From NCBI RefSeq assembly GCF_011297335.1, contig NZ_JAAOTJ010000001.1, positions 682,001 through 746,000 on the forward strand: 64,000 bases of DNA. Direction: 5' to 3'. The notes beneath the pieces were generated by a model that had not been told where the DNA came from, ran no database searches, and saw nothing but the letters and a program-made list of their open reading frames with translations. The position numbers and the translations under genes were made by a program. The DNA comes from Catellatospora methionotrophica. Its GTDB lineage: Bacteria; Actinomycetota; Actinomycetes; Mycobacteriales; Micromonosporaceae. Below are positions 41,452 through 49,812 of the stretch, piece by piece. Numbering within the stretch: the first letter of the stretch is position 1; each line of letters begins with the position of its first letter.

Positions 41452-42180
41452 TCACGGTCTGCAGAGGACCGCGAAGGTGAGCCGCGTGCCCGGGTCCGCC
41501 GAGGCGTGCGGCCACTGGGCACCGTAGACGACGCCGGGCGGCTCCACCCGCCAACCCGCCAACAGGCCGAGAACCTCCTCCCTGGTACGCAGTACCGCCT
41601 GCCCGCTGGCCCGCTGATACCTGCTCTGGATGCCCTCGACGAGGTCCGCGTCCTCGCGGGCGCCGTGCGACACGGCCAGGTGACTGCCTTCGGCCAGCCG
41701 CGGCCGCAGCGCGGTGAGCAGTCCGGCCGGGTCGTCCTCGTCGCCGACGAAGTTCAGCACGGCCAGCATGAGCACGCCGACGGGCCGGGAGAGGTCGAGC
41801 TCGCATCCGTCGAGGATGGCGTCCAGCTCCCGCACGTCGCCGAGCAGGCACGTCGCGTTGTCGACGTCGGCCAGCAGTGTCCGGCTGCGGTCCACGACGT
41901 GCGGGTCGTAGTCGACGTAGACCACCCGCGCGCCGGGCGGCAGCAGCTCGTGCACGTTGCGCTGGGTGGGCAGGCCGCTGCCGAGATCGAGGAACTGGCG
42001 GATGCCGAGCGCCGCGAGGTGGGTGACGACCCGGTCCAGGAACTGGCGGTTCTCTCGTACGGCCACCCGCACCTGGGGAGCCGCGGCGAGCACCTGCTCG
42101 GCGGCGGCCTGGTCGACTGGGGTCGCTTCGGTGCCGCCGAGGTAGTAGTCGTACATCCTGGCCACATTGGGTATGTCCAT
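41452..42180 (-). CDS. SAM-dependent methyltransferase (DUF574/Methyltransf_19)
   Basis: A 242-residue protein of an actinobacteria-rich methyltransferase family: NVARMYDYYLGGTEATPVDQ at the start, the SAM loop IRQFLDLGSGLPTQRNVHEL, and ARVVYVDYDPHVVDRSRTLL with the ribose-binding acid. Members usually begin about 15 residues earlier; here ATG 42180 gives a short N-terminus. The substrate is unknown for most of the family. It lies 86 bases beyond the end of the LacI gene on the same strand. Confidence 0.83.
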   Translation of the reverse strand: MDIPNVARMYDYYLGGTEATPVDQAAAEQVLAAAPQVRVAVRENRQFLDRVVTHLAALGIRQFLDLGSGLPTQRNVHELLPPGARVVYVDYDPHVVDRSRTLLADVDNATCLLGDVRELDAILDGCELDLSRPVGVLMLAVLNFVGDEDDPAGLLTALRPRLAEGSHLAVSHGAREDADLVEGIQSRYQRASGQAVLRTREEVLGLLAGWRVEPPGVVYGAQWPHASADPGTRLTFAVLCRP

Positions 42181-42266
42181 GAACGTCGATGTTAGTGAGG
42201 TGCCGGGTGCGGCCGCGACCGCCGGTTTGCGGCAGCCTGGGCCGCGATGCGCGCCACCGCGACGGG

Positions 42267-43286
42267 TCAGGCCGAGTGGCGCCAGACGACCGGCGAGGGC
42301 AGCAGCACGCTGCCGGGCACGTCCTCGTCGCCGAGTATCTGGCGGTGGACGAGTTCGGCGGCGCGGCGGCCGATCTCGCGGGCGGGCTGGTGGACGGTCG
42401 ACAGCGGCGGCTGGGTGCGGTCCGCCCACGAGCTGTCGTCGAAGCCGACCACGCCGACGTCGCCCGGTACGTCGCGGCCGGCTTCGCGCAGCACCTGCAT
42501 GGCCCCGGCGGCGACCGCGTCGGACGCGGCGAAGACGCCGTCGAGGGCGGGCTCGCGGTCGAGCAGCGTCCGCATCCCGGCTACGCCGCCGGCGTAGTCG
42601 TAGTGCGGGACCTCGGCGACCAGCGCGGGGTCGAAGCGGTCGCCGAGCGCCTCGCGGAAGCCGGTGAGCCGGTCGACGCCGGAGTCGCGGTTGAGGGCGG
42701 GCGCGATCATGCCGATACGCCTTCGGTCGGTGGCCATCAGCCGCTGGGTGATGGCGCGGGCGGAGCCGACGTTGTCGATGCCCACGAACGGGATGGCGTT
42801 GGTGAGGTCGGGTGGGTGTCCGACGAACACGGCGGGCAGCCCGATCTGACCGATGAGGGTGGTGATCGGGTCGTAGGCGCGGGCGGAGACGATGATCGCC
42901 CCGTCGACGAAGCCGCCGCTGAGGTAGCGGGCGACGCGTTCGGTGTCGCGGTCGGAGTCGATGACCAGGCTGACCATCTGGTATCCGGCCAGTGACAGCA
43001 CGGCGTTGGCGCCGAGCATGATCGCCCCGATGTTGGGGTCTTCCAGCAGCACGGTGTGGGGTTCGAGGGCGAGGAAGCCGACGGCCTCGGAGCGGCGGCG
43101 TTTGAGGTTGCGGGCCGCGGTGTTGGGGACGTAGCCGACCTCGGCGATGGCCGCCTGGATCGCGGCGCGGGCTTCGGGTGAGACGTAGCCGCCGTTGAGC
43201 ACGCGATTCACCGTGCCGCGGGACACCCCTGCCGCGGCGGCGATGTCCTTCACGGTGGAGCGCCGGGGTGCACCGGAGGTCGTCAC
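42267..43286 (-). CDS. LacI family repressor of the beta-galactosidase operon
   Basis: A 339-residue repressor. The helix-turn-helix is STVKDIAAAAGVSRGTVNRV (about residues 9-28) followed by the hinge helix AARNLKRRRSEAVGFLAL, and then a periplasmic-binding-protein-like sensor domain (FVGIDNVGSARAITQRL, DGVFAASDAVAAGAMQVL, VVGFDDSSWADRTQPPLSTV). GTG at 43286 lies six bases after a TACAGT -10 on the same strand and has no ribosome site, so it may be leaderless. It is divergent from the GH42 gene and the two strong palindromes between them are its likely operators. The inducer is probably a galactoside. Confidence 0.9.
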   Translation of the reverse strand: MTTSGAPRRSTVKDIAAAAGVSRGTVNRVLNGGYVSPEARAAIQAAIAEVGYVPNTAARNLKRRRSEAVGFLALEPHTVLLEDPNIGAIMLGANAVLSLAGYQMVSLVIDSDRDTERVARYLSGGFVDGAIIVSARAYDPITTLIGQIGLPAVFVGHPPDLTNAIPFVGIDNVGSARAITQRLMATDRRRIGMIAPALNRDSGVDRLTGFREALGDRFDPALVAEVPHYDYAGGVAGMRTLLDREPALDGVFAASDAVAAGAMQVLREAGRDVPGDVGVVGFDDSSWADRTQPPLSTVHQPAREIGRRAAELVHRQILGDEDVPGSVLLPSPVVWRHSA

Positions 43287-43308
43287 GCCGTCACTGTAAA
43301 CGACGCTA

Positions 43309-43403
43309 TTGACGCCGCCCAGTCCCGTGGCTAGCGTGTGTGCTCGTTCACACATCCGTCATCCGTCGGTAGCCGCAGCCCCATGTGTGCTCGTGCACAC
43401 ATG
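43309..43403 (+). promoter_or_regulatory. GH42 operon promoter with two LacI-type operators
   Basis: TTGACG (43309-43314), a 17-base spacer and TAGCGT (43332-43337) form a good promoter. Operator O1 (43336-43355) has half-sites GTGTGTGC and TCACACAT around TCGT and covers the -10 edge and start site. Operator O2 (43382-43403) has perfect 9-bp arms CATGTGTGC / GCACACATG around the same TCGT. Their centres are 47 bp apart. The placing fits repression by the divergent LacI protein, perhaps by looping. Confidence 0.75.
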
Positions 43404-43503
43404 GGATGGCGACCCCGGCAGACCCGGCCCCACCTGGGCAGACGGCACAGCACAGGCACCATGCGCCACCCGGGCCCAGGCCCGAGCAACAGAGGGAAGG
43501 TCC

Positions 43504-45525
43504 ATGCGTCACCAGACACCGCGGCACAGCCGCCCGATGCCATGGCAGGGCATCGGGCTCGGCTGCGACTACAACTTCGAGCAGTGGCCCGAATCCGTCT
43601 GGCACGAAGACATGACCCTCATGCGCGCCGCCGGCGTCGACCTCGTCGCCGTCAACATCTTCGGCTGGTCGGCCATCGAGCCGCAGCCCGGCCGATACGA
43701 CTTCACCACACTAGACAAGATCATCGATCTGCTGCACGCCAACGGCATCCGCGTCAACCTCGGCACGGGCACCGCCTCGCCCCCGCCCTGGCTCACCCAC
43801 CGCCACCCCGAGGTCCTACCCGTCACCGCCGACGGCACCACCCGTTACCCCGGCGGCAGGCAGGCGTTCTGTCCCAGTTCGCCGGTCTTCCGCGAGCACG
43901 CCCTGACCCTGGTCGAGCAGGTCGCGCGCCGCTACGGCGACCACCCGGCGCTGGCGATGTGGCACGTGTCCAACGAGCTGGGCTGCCACAACGCGCTGTG
44001 CTACGACGACGCCAGCGCCCAGGCCTTCCGGGACTGGCTCGCCCGCCGCTACGGCGACCTCGACAGCCTCAACCGGGCCTGGGGCACCGCGTTCTGGAGC
44101 CAGCGCTACGCCGACTGGGCCGAGATCGACCCGCCACGGCTGACGCTGTCCACCCGCAACCCCGCGCAGCTCGTCGACTTCCAGCGGTTCAGCTCCGACG
44201 CGCTGCTGGAGTGCTACCTGGCCGAGGCGGACATCCTGCGCGGGCACTCCAGCGCGCCGATCACCACCAACTTCATGGTCACCGCCCACATCCGCAACCT
44301 CGACTACTGGAAGTGGGCTCCGGCGATGGACGTCATCGCCAACGACCACTACCTCGACCACCGGCTGGCCGACCCCACCGCCGAGCTGTCGTTCGCCGCC
44401 GACCTGACCCGCGGCCTGGCCGCCGGGCAGCCGTGGATGCTCATGGAGCAGGCCACCGGCGCGGTCAACTGGCAGCCGTACAACCTGCCCAAGGCCCCTG
44501 GCCAGATGCTGCGCAACTCGCTGACCCACGTCGCGCGCGGCGCGGACGCCCTGTGCTTCTTCCAGTGGCGCGCCTCCGCACAGGGCGCCGAGAAGTTCCA
44601 CTCGGCGATGGTGCCCCACGCCGGCACCGAGACCGCCGGCTGGCGGCAGGTCCTCGAACTGTCGTCGGCCCTCGACCGGCTCGCCGAGGTCAGCGGCAGC
44701 ACCGTCGAGGCCGAGACCGCGATCCTGTTCGACTGGGAGTCGTGGTGGGCCACCGACACCGAGGCGCGCCCGTCGCAGGGCGTGCGCTACCTCGACCAGG
44801 TCCACGCGGTCCACCGGGCGCTGCGCGAGCTCGGCGTCACCACCGACGTCGTCGCGCCGTCGGCCGACCTCAGCCGATACCGCGCGGTGGTCGTGCCCTG
44901 CCTGCACATGGTCCGCGACGCCGACGCCGCGGCCCTGGCCGAGCACGTGCGGGCCGGTGGCCACGCCGTGGTCACCTTCTACAGCGGCATCGTCGACGAG
45001 CACGACCGGATCCGGCTCGGCGGCTACCCCGGCGCGTTCCGCGACCTGCTCGGGATCACGGTCGAGGAGTTCGTGCCGCTACCGCCCGGCGGCGACACGG
45101 TGCTGGACAGCGGCGCGCGCGCCACGGTCTGGACCGAACTGCTGCACACCACCAGTGCCGAGACCATCGACCGGTACGCCGACGGCCCGCTCGCCGGGGT
45201 GCCCGCGGTGACCCGCAACCACCACGGCTCAGGCCAGGCCTGGTACGTCGCCACCGCGCTGGACCCCGCCGACCTGCGTGACGTGCTGCGCCGCGCGGTA
45301 CGCGAGGCGGGCGTGAGCGCCGCCGGACCCGAAAGCGACGGCACCGTCGAGGTCGTGCACCGCCGTGGCGGCGAACACCGCTACACCTTCGTGATCAACC
45401 ACGGGGCCAAGGACATCGAACACCCCATCACCGGCCACGAACTGCTCACCGGCGAACACACCGGCACGGTGCTGCGGGTCCCCGCCGGCACGGTGCGCGT
45501 AGTCAGACAGGAGCTGACCCGATGA
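43504..45525 (+). CDS. Beta-galactosidase, GH42 family
   Basis: A 673-residue intracellular glycoside hydrolase. GH42 marks are the opening GLGCDYNFEQWPESVWHEDM, acid/base E158 in WHVSNELGCH, nucleophile E315 in MLMEQATGAVNWQ, then a trimerisation domain (VVPCLHMVRDADAAALAEHV) and a small C-terminal beta domain. There is no signal peptide. ATG at 43504 has GGGAAGG before it. It is the first gene of an operon with two sugar ABC permeases (four-base overlap) and a binding lipoprotein, so imported galactosides or galacto-oligosaccharides are the expected substrates. Confidence 0.93.
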   Translation: MRHQTPRHSRPMPWQGIGLGCDYNFEQWPESVWHEDMTLMRAAGVDLVAVNIFGWSAIEPQPGRYDFTTLDKIIDLLHANGIRVNLGTGTASPPPWLTHRHPEVLPVTADGTTRYPGGRQAFCPSSPVFREHALTLVEQVARRYGDHPALAMWHVSNELGCHNALCYDDASAQAFRDWLARRYGDLDSLNRAWGTAFWSQRYADWAEIDPPRLTLSTRNPAQLVDFQRFSSDALLECYLAEADILRGHSSAPITTNFMVTAHIRNLDYWKWAPAMDVIANDHYLDHRLADPTAELSFAADLTRGLAAGQPWMLMEQATGAVNWQPYNLPKAPGQMLRNSLTHVARGADALCFFQWRASAQGAEKFHSAMVPHAGTETAGWRQVLELSSALDRLAEVSGSTVEAETAILFDWESWWATDTEARPSQGVRYLDQVHAVHRALRELGVTTDVVAPSADLSRYRAVVVPCLHMVRDADAAALAEHVRAGGHAVVTFYSGIVDEHDRIRLGGYPGAFRDLLGITVEEFVPLPPGGDTVLDSGARATVWTELLHTTSAETIDRYADGPLAGVPAVTRNHHGSGQAWYVATALDPADLRDVLRRAVREAGVSAAGPESDGTVEVVHRRGGEHRYTFVINHGAKDIEHPITGHELLTGEHTGTVLRVPAGTVRVVRQELTR

Positions 45526-46445
45526 CACAAGTCGCCACCCCGCCACAGGCACCGGAGAGCGCCGCCCGGCGCAACCGGCGCCCGACCCGCTACACCCGCG
45601 CCATCGCCCTGTTCGTCGCCCCGTTCGGCGTGCTGTTCGCCCTGTTCTACCTGGTCCCGATCGTGTACGCGATCGTGCAGTCGCTGTACGTCGTGCAGCG
45701 CACCGGAACCTACGGCCCCGCCCGGGAGGTCTTCGGCGGCCTGGCGCAGTACCGGCTGGTCTTCAGCGACGGCCCGTTCTGGGGCTCCGTCGGGCGGATG
45801 CTGGCCTTCGGCGCGGTCCAGGTCCCGGTCATGCTCGGCCTCGCCCTGGCGCTGGCGCTGCTGCTCGACTCGGGACTGGTCACCGGGCGGCGGTTCTTCC
45901 GGCTGGCGTTCTTCGTCCCGTACGCCGTGCCCGGCGTCGTCGCCGCGATCATGTGGGGCTTCCTGTACTCCCCCAACCTGTCCCCGCTCAAGCCGATCAC
46001 CAGCACCGTGGACCTGCTGTCGGCCGACACCGTGCTGTGGTCCATCGCCAACGTCGTCACCTGGGTCTACGTCGGCTACAACATGCTGATCATCTACTCG
46101 GCGCTGATGGCGATCCCCACCGAGATGTACGAAGCCGCACACCTCGACGGCGCCAGCCGCCTGCGCATCGCGTGGTCCATCAAGATCCCGCTGGTGATGC
46201 CCGCGATCGTGCTCACCACCGTGTTCTCCATCATCGGCACCCTGCAACTGCTGGCCGAACCGCAGGTGTTCCGCAGCTTCAGCTCCGCGGTGTCCAGCAC
46301 CTACACCCCGAACATGACGGTCTTCTCGATGTCGGCCATCCCCAACTTCAACCTGGCCGCGGCCTTCTCCGTGGTGCTGGCCCTGACCACCTTCGTCCTC
46401 TCCTTCGCCTTCCTCAAGACCACCCAGCGCAGGGGCATGCCGTGA
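45522..46445 (+). CDS. Sugar ABC transporter permease (MalF-like)
   Basis: A 307-residue permease with six helices and the EAA loop YEAAHLDGASRLRIAWSIKI that docks the ATPase. The ATG overlaps the beta-galactosidase stop (ATGA). It pairs with the next permease to form the channel. No ATPase gene is present in the operon; in actinomycetes a shared ATPase such as MsiK often serves several sugar importers. Confidence 0.92.
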   Translation: MTQVATPPQAPESAARRNRRPTRYTRAIALFVAPFGVLFALFYLVPIVYAIVQSLYVVQRTGTYGPAREVFGGLAQYRLVFSDGPFWGSVGRMLAFGAVQVPVMLGLALALALLLDSGLVTGRRFFRLAFFVPYAVPGVVAAIMWGFLYSPNLSPLKPITSTVDLLSADTVLWSIANVVTWVYVGYNMLIIYSALMAIPTEMYEAAHLDGASRLRIAWSIKIPLVMPAIVLTTVFSIIGTLQLLAEPQVFRSFSSAVSSTYTPNMTVFSMSAIPNFNLAAAFSVVLALTTFVLSFAFLKTTQRRGMP

Positions 46446-47326
46446 CGACCACCCTCCCCACCACACCCGCCGCATCCGTACGCCGCCACGGGCACAGCAC
46501 CGTGCCCCGCTCCGCGGCGATGCTCATCATGGGCGTCAGCACCGTCTACTTCCTGCTGCCGCTGTGGTGGCTGTTCGTCGGTGCGACCAAGAGCCGCGAG
46601 CAGTTCACCGACACCCAGCCGCTGTGGTTCGCCGACCTGCACCTGTTCGACAACGTCCGCGAGCTGGTCACCTACCGCGACGGGGTGTTCCTGCGGTGGA
46701 TCCTCAACAGCGTCGCCTACACCGGCGGCGCGGCGCTGCTGGGCACGCTGCTGGCCGCCATGTGCGGATACGCGCTGGCCAAGTACCGCTTCCCCGGGCG
46801 CGAGGTCATCTTCAACGTGGTGCTCAGCGGCGTGCTCGTCCCGGCGACCGCGCTGGCCCTGCCGCTGTTCCTCATCTTCAGCAAGATGCACGCCACCAAC
46901 ACGTTCTGGGCGGTGTTCCTACCCAGCCTCGTCAACCCGTTCGGGGTCTACCTGGCCCGCGTCTACGCCACCGCGGGCGTGCCCGACGGGCTGCTCGAAG
47001 CGGCCCGCATCGACGGCTCCGGCGAGATCCGCACCTTCTTCACGATCTCGGCCAAGCTCATGTCCCCGGCTCTGGTGACGATCTTCCTGTTCCACTTCGT
47101 CGCCGTCTGGAACAACTTCCTCCTGCCCCTGATCATGCTCAGCGACGAGCGGCTGTTCCCGGTCACCCTCGGCCTCTACTCCTGGAACACCCAGGTCAAC
47201 CAGGTCCCCGAGCTGCGCGGCCTGGTCATCGTCGGCTCGCTGATCTCCATCGCACCGCTTGCCGTCGCGTTCCTGCTGCTCCAGCGGTTCTGGCGCACCG
47301 GGATCAGCACCGGCGCGGTCAAGTGA
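46442..47326 (+). CDS. Sugar ABC transporter permease (MalG-like)
   Basis: A 294-residue permease with six helices and the EAA loop LEAARIDGSGEIRTFFTISA. It starts with GTG at 46442, overlapping the previous stop by four bases. The N-terminal 30 residues are polar and Thr/Pro-rich, then the first helix (AAMLIMGVSTVYFLLPLWWL). Partner of the upstream permease in galactoside import. Confidence 0.92.
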   Translation: MTTTLPTTPAASVRRHGHSTVPRSAAMLIMGVSTVYFLLPLWWLFVGATKSREQFTDTQPLWFADLHLFDNVRELVTYRDGVFLRWILNSVAYTGGAALLGTLLAAMCGYALAKYRFPGREVIFNVVLSGVLVPATALALPLFLIFSKMHATNTFWAVFLPSLVNPFGVYLARVYATAGVPDGLLEAARIDGSGEIRTFFTISAKLMSPALVTIFLFHFVAVWNNFLLPLIMLSDERLFPVTLGLYSWNTQVNQVPELRGLVIVGSLISIAPLAVAFLLLQRFWRTGISTGAVK

Positions 47327-47370
47327 CACCCCCTCCCCCGCAACATCTCCCTCACCGAAAGGTTGCCCTG

Positions 47371-48696
47371 ATGAGCGCGTTTCTGCGCACCCTGGGCGTG
47401 CTGCTGACCTCAGCAGTCGCCGTCACCGCCTGCTCCTCCCCCGACGCCTCGCCCGGCGGCACCGGCGCGGCTGCCTGCGCACCGTCCGGCGGCGGCCCCG
47501 TCAACCTGGCCTTCACCTCCTGGGTGCCCGGCATCGAGGAGGTCGTGCAGGCCTGGAACGCCAAGAACCCCGACATCCAGGTCAAGGTCCAGACCGGCCC
47601 GAACGGCAACGGCGGCACCTACCAGAACTTCTTCAACCAGCTCAAGGCCGGCAACGCCCCGGACCTCGGACAGATCGAGTACGACGCCCTGCCCGGGTTC
47701 CGGGTCCAGGACGGCCTGCTCGACATCGGCTCCTGCGACATCGTCGCCCAGGCCAAGGACCAGTTCCTCCCCTGGACCTGGGACCAGGTCAGCCTCGGCG
47801 ACGCCAAGGCCGCGTACGGGGTGCCGCAGGACACCGGCCCGATGGCCCTGTTCTACCGCGCGGACCTGTTCGAGAAGGCGGGCATCGCCATTCCGGCCAC
47901 CTGGCAGGAGTACGCCGCCGCCGCGGAGAAGGTCAAGGCCGCCGGTGGCCACATCACCAACTTCTCCCAGAGCGACATCAACCAGTTCGCGGGGCTGGCC
48001 TGGCAGGCGGGCGGCCACTGGTTCGGCAACGACGGGCAGAAGTGGACCGTCAGCCTGACCGACGACAAGACCACCAAGGTCGCGCAGTACTGGCAGGACC
48101 TGATCGACCGCAAGCTCGTGTCGTCGGTGCCGCCGTGGACCGCCGAGTGGGACAACGCCTACAACACCGACCAGGCCTGGACGTGGGTCTCGGCGGTCTG
48201 GGGCGCGAACTCGATCGCCACCGGCGCGCCCAAGACCGCCGGCAAGTGGCGGGTCGCCCCGATGCCGCAGTGGGACGCCGGGCAGGCCAGCGCCGGTAAC
48301 TGGGGCGGGTCCTCGACGGCGGTGTTCAAGACGTCCAAGCACCCGTACGAGGCGGCGAAGTTCGCGCTCTGGCTCAACACCAGCGACGAGGCCCTGACCC
48401 TGCTCAACCAGAAGGCCAACCTGTACCCGGCCACCAAGGCGGGGGCGAACCTGCCCGCGCTGGCCAGCGGCGTGGCCTTCTACGGCGACCAGAAGATCTA
48501 CGAGGTGTTCGCCAAGGCGTCCACGCAGGTCCCGTCCGGCTTCACCTGGGGACCGGCGATGACGGCCACCTACGCCAACGCCTCCGACGGTTTCAAGGCG
48601 GCGGTCTCCGGCAAGGGCACTCTCACCGACGCGCTCACCGGCGCGCAGGCCTTCACCGTCCAGACCCTCAAGAACCAGGCGATCCCGGTCGCCTGA
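47371..48696 (+). CDS. Sugar-binding lipoprotein of the ABC importer
   Basis: A 441-residue extracellular solute-binding protein, family 1. The lipobox is VAVTAC after a hydrophobic segment, so C21 would carry the lipid. The rest is the two-lobed fold (VNLAFTSWVPGIEEVVQAWN, PDLGQIEYDALPGFRVQDGL, MALFYRADLFEKAGIAIPAT). ATG at 47371 follows GAAAGG. It is last in the operon, after a 44-base gap that may raise its level separately. From 48697 to 48977 I see no gene. Confidence 0.93.
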   Translation: MSAFLRTLGVLLTSAVAVTACSSPDASPGGTGAAACAPSGGGPVNLAFTSWVPGIEEVVQAWNAKNPDIQVKVQTGPNGNGGTYQNFFNQLKAGNAPDLGQIEYDALPGFRVQDGLLDIGSCDIVAQAKDQFLPWTWDQVSLGDAKAAYGVPQDTGPMALFYRADLFEKAGIAIPATWQEYAAAAEKVKAAGGHITNFSQSDINQFAGLAWQAGGHWFGNDGQKWTVSLTDDKTTKVAQYWQDLIDRKLVSSVPPWTAEWDNAYNTDQAWTWVSAVWGANSIATGAPKTAGKWRVAPMPQWDAGQASAGNWGGSSTAVFKTSKHPYEAAKFALWLNTSDEALTLLNQKANLYPATKAGANLPALASGVAFYGDQKIYEVFAKASTQVPSGFTWGPAMTATYANASDGFKAAVSGKGTLTDALTGAQAFTVQTLKNQAIPVA

Positions 48697-48977
48697 TCGC
48701 CGGCTGGCCGGATCCGGTGCCGGACTGGCTCGACCGGGCCCGGTGCTGGTGGGAAGATCGCTGGTGGGAAGGTCGCCTCAGTGTCGACGCTTCGTGCGTC
48801 TGACCTGACATGTCCCGCGTGGACGTGCTGAGGAGCCCTTCCCACCTGCGTCTTTCCGGCCCGACGGAGGGTGCCTGGGGCGGCTGGTGACGGTCCCGAT
48901 TGGACCGGTGATGAGGTCGACTACGCTGAGCGAGTTTGTCATCGCGATGCGCGTTTACTTGATCAAGGTGGTTAAGG

Positions 48978-49769
48978 ATGACGGAAGGCCGGAACCAGCC
49001 TAAGAGGTTCAGCCTGGCCTGGTGGACCTCACTGTCGGGTGTGCTGACCGCCTTCGGCACGGTCGTGGCCGTGATCGCACTGATCGTGTCCATCAAGGCA
49101 CTGCCCGACGACCCGGTCGACCAGGCAGGACCTACGCCCGGCGCCTCACCCGCACCCAGCGCCTCGCCGACGCCGCAGTCGGACCTGGCCTACACGCCGA
49201 CGCTGGGACTGTCCCTCTGGCAGAACGGCCACCAGGTGCCGATGACCGACTACACCAGCGGCCTGACCCACGGCGACTTCGTCACCCGCGTCGGCGCGGC
49301 GATGGAGTCGGCTCCGTTCGAGATCCACTTCCCTCGGCCCGCCCAGAGCGACATCTTCCGCGTCAACGCCTGGAAGACCACCACCAACTTCAACATTCCC
49401 CCGGACACGAAAGCCGAAGACACCGTGTTCCGCTTAGGACGGCAGCGGGCCGGCACCGTGCGGCCCAACGGCATCATGACCCTCGACGACGGCTCCCACG
49501 AGTTCATCGACAGCGACAGCATGGACCGCATAGACAACGACAAACTCAGCGTCCGCTACGCCAAGTTCGACGTCCCCTCGGCGGTGCCCCCGCCGACCGC
49601 CTTCCCCGACCACGTCTACGAGCCGAGCGCGGCCACCCTCACCGCCGTCGCCGACTGGCACGACCGTGTCTGCGTCACCATCTGGCAGGACGTCGACCAC
49701 GACTCGACAGTCGGCGACGGCGAGTACGAATATCTCATCCTGGTATTTCCCGGCACCCCGGGAACGTGA
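48978..49769 (+). CDS. Membrane-anchored extracellular protein of unknown function
   Basis: A 263-residue protein with a short basic N-terminus, one hydrophobic helix (residues about 18-40, ending IVSIKAL), a Pro/Ala/Ser linker (residues 52-68) and a C-terminal domain of about 190 residues, rich in Asp and Trp. The helix followed by a flexible linker suggests a membrane anchor with an exposed domain. I do not recognise the domain. ATG at 48978 has AAGGTGG upstream. Confidence 0.68.
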   Translation: MTEGRNQPKRFSLAWWTSLSGVLTAFGTVVAVIALIVSIKALPDDPVDQAGPTPGASPAPSASPTPQSDLAYTPTLGLSLWQNGHQVPMTDYTSGLTHGDFVTRVGAAMESAPFEIHFPRPAQSDIFRVNAWKTTTNFNIPPDTKAEDTVFRLGRQRAGTVRPNGIMTLDDGSHEFIDSDSMDRIDNDKLSVRYAKFDVPSAVPPPTAFPDHVYEPSAATLTAVADWHDRVCVTIWQDVDHDSTVGDGEYEYLILVFPGTPGT

Positions 49770-49776
49770 ACCTGCG

Positions 49777-49793
49777 CGGGCCGTTCCGGCCCG
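49777..49793. terminator. Hairpin between convergent genes
   Basis: CGGGCCG (49777-49783) / CGGCCCG (49787-49793) with a TTC loop, in the 43-base gap between the stops of the unknown membrane-anchored protein and the decarboxylase. Short but GC-only stem; likely a two-way terminator. Confidence 0.55.
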
Positions 49794-49812
49794 GCGGCAG
49801 CCGTCACGGGGT

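Noticed and set aside
41133-41480. Small open frames between the PH-like protein and the methyltransferase
   Set aside because: No ribosome site, no recognisable composition, and a terminator hairpin lies within them.
39700-41500. A tRNA gene or attachment site next to the integrase remnant
   Set aside because: I looked for a T-loop-like GGTTCGA sequence and flanking direct repeats and found none that hold up.
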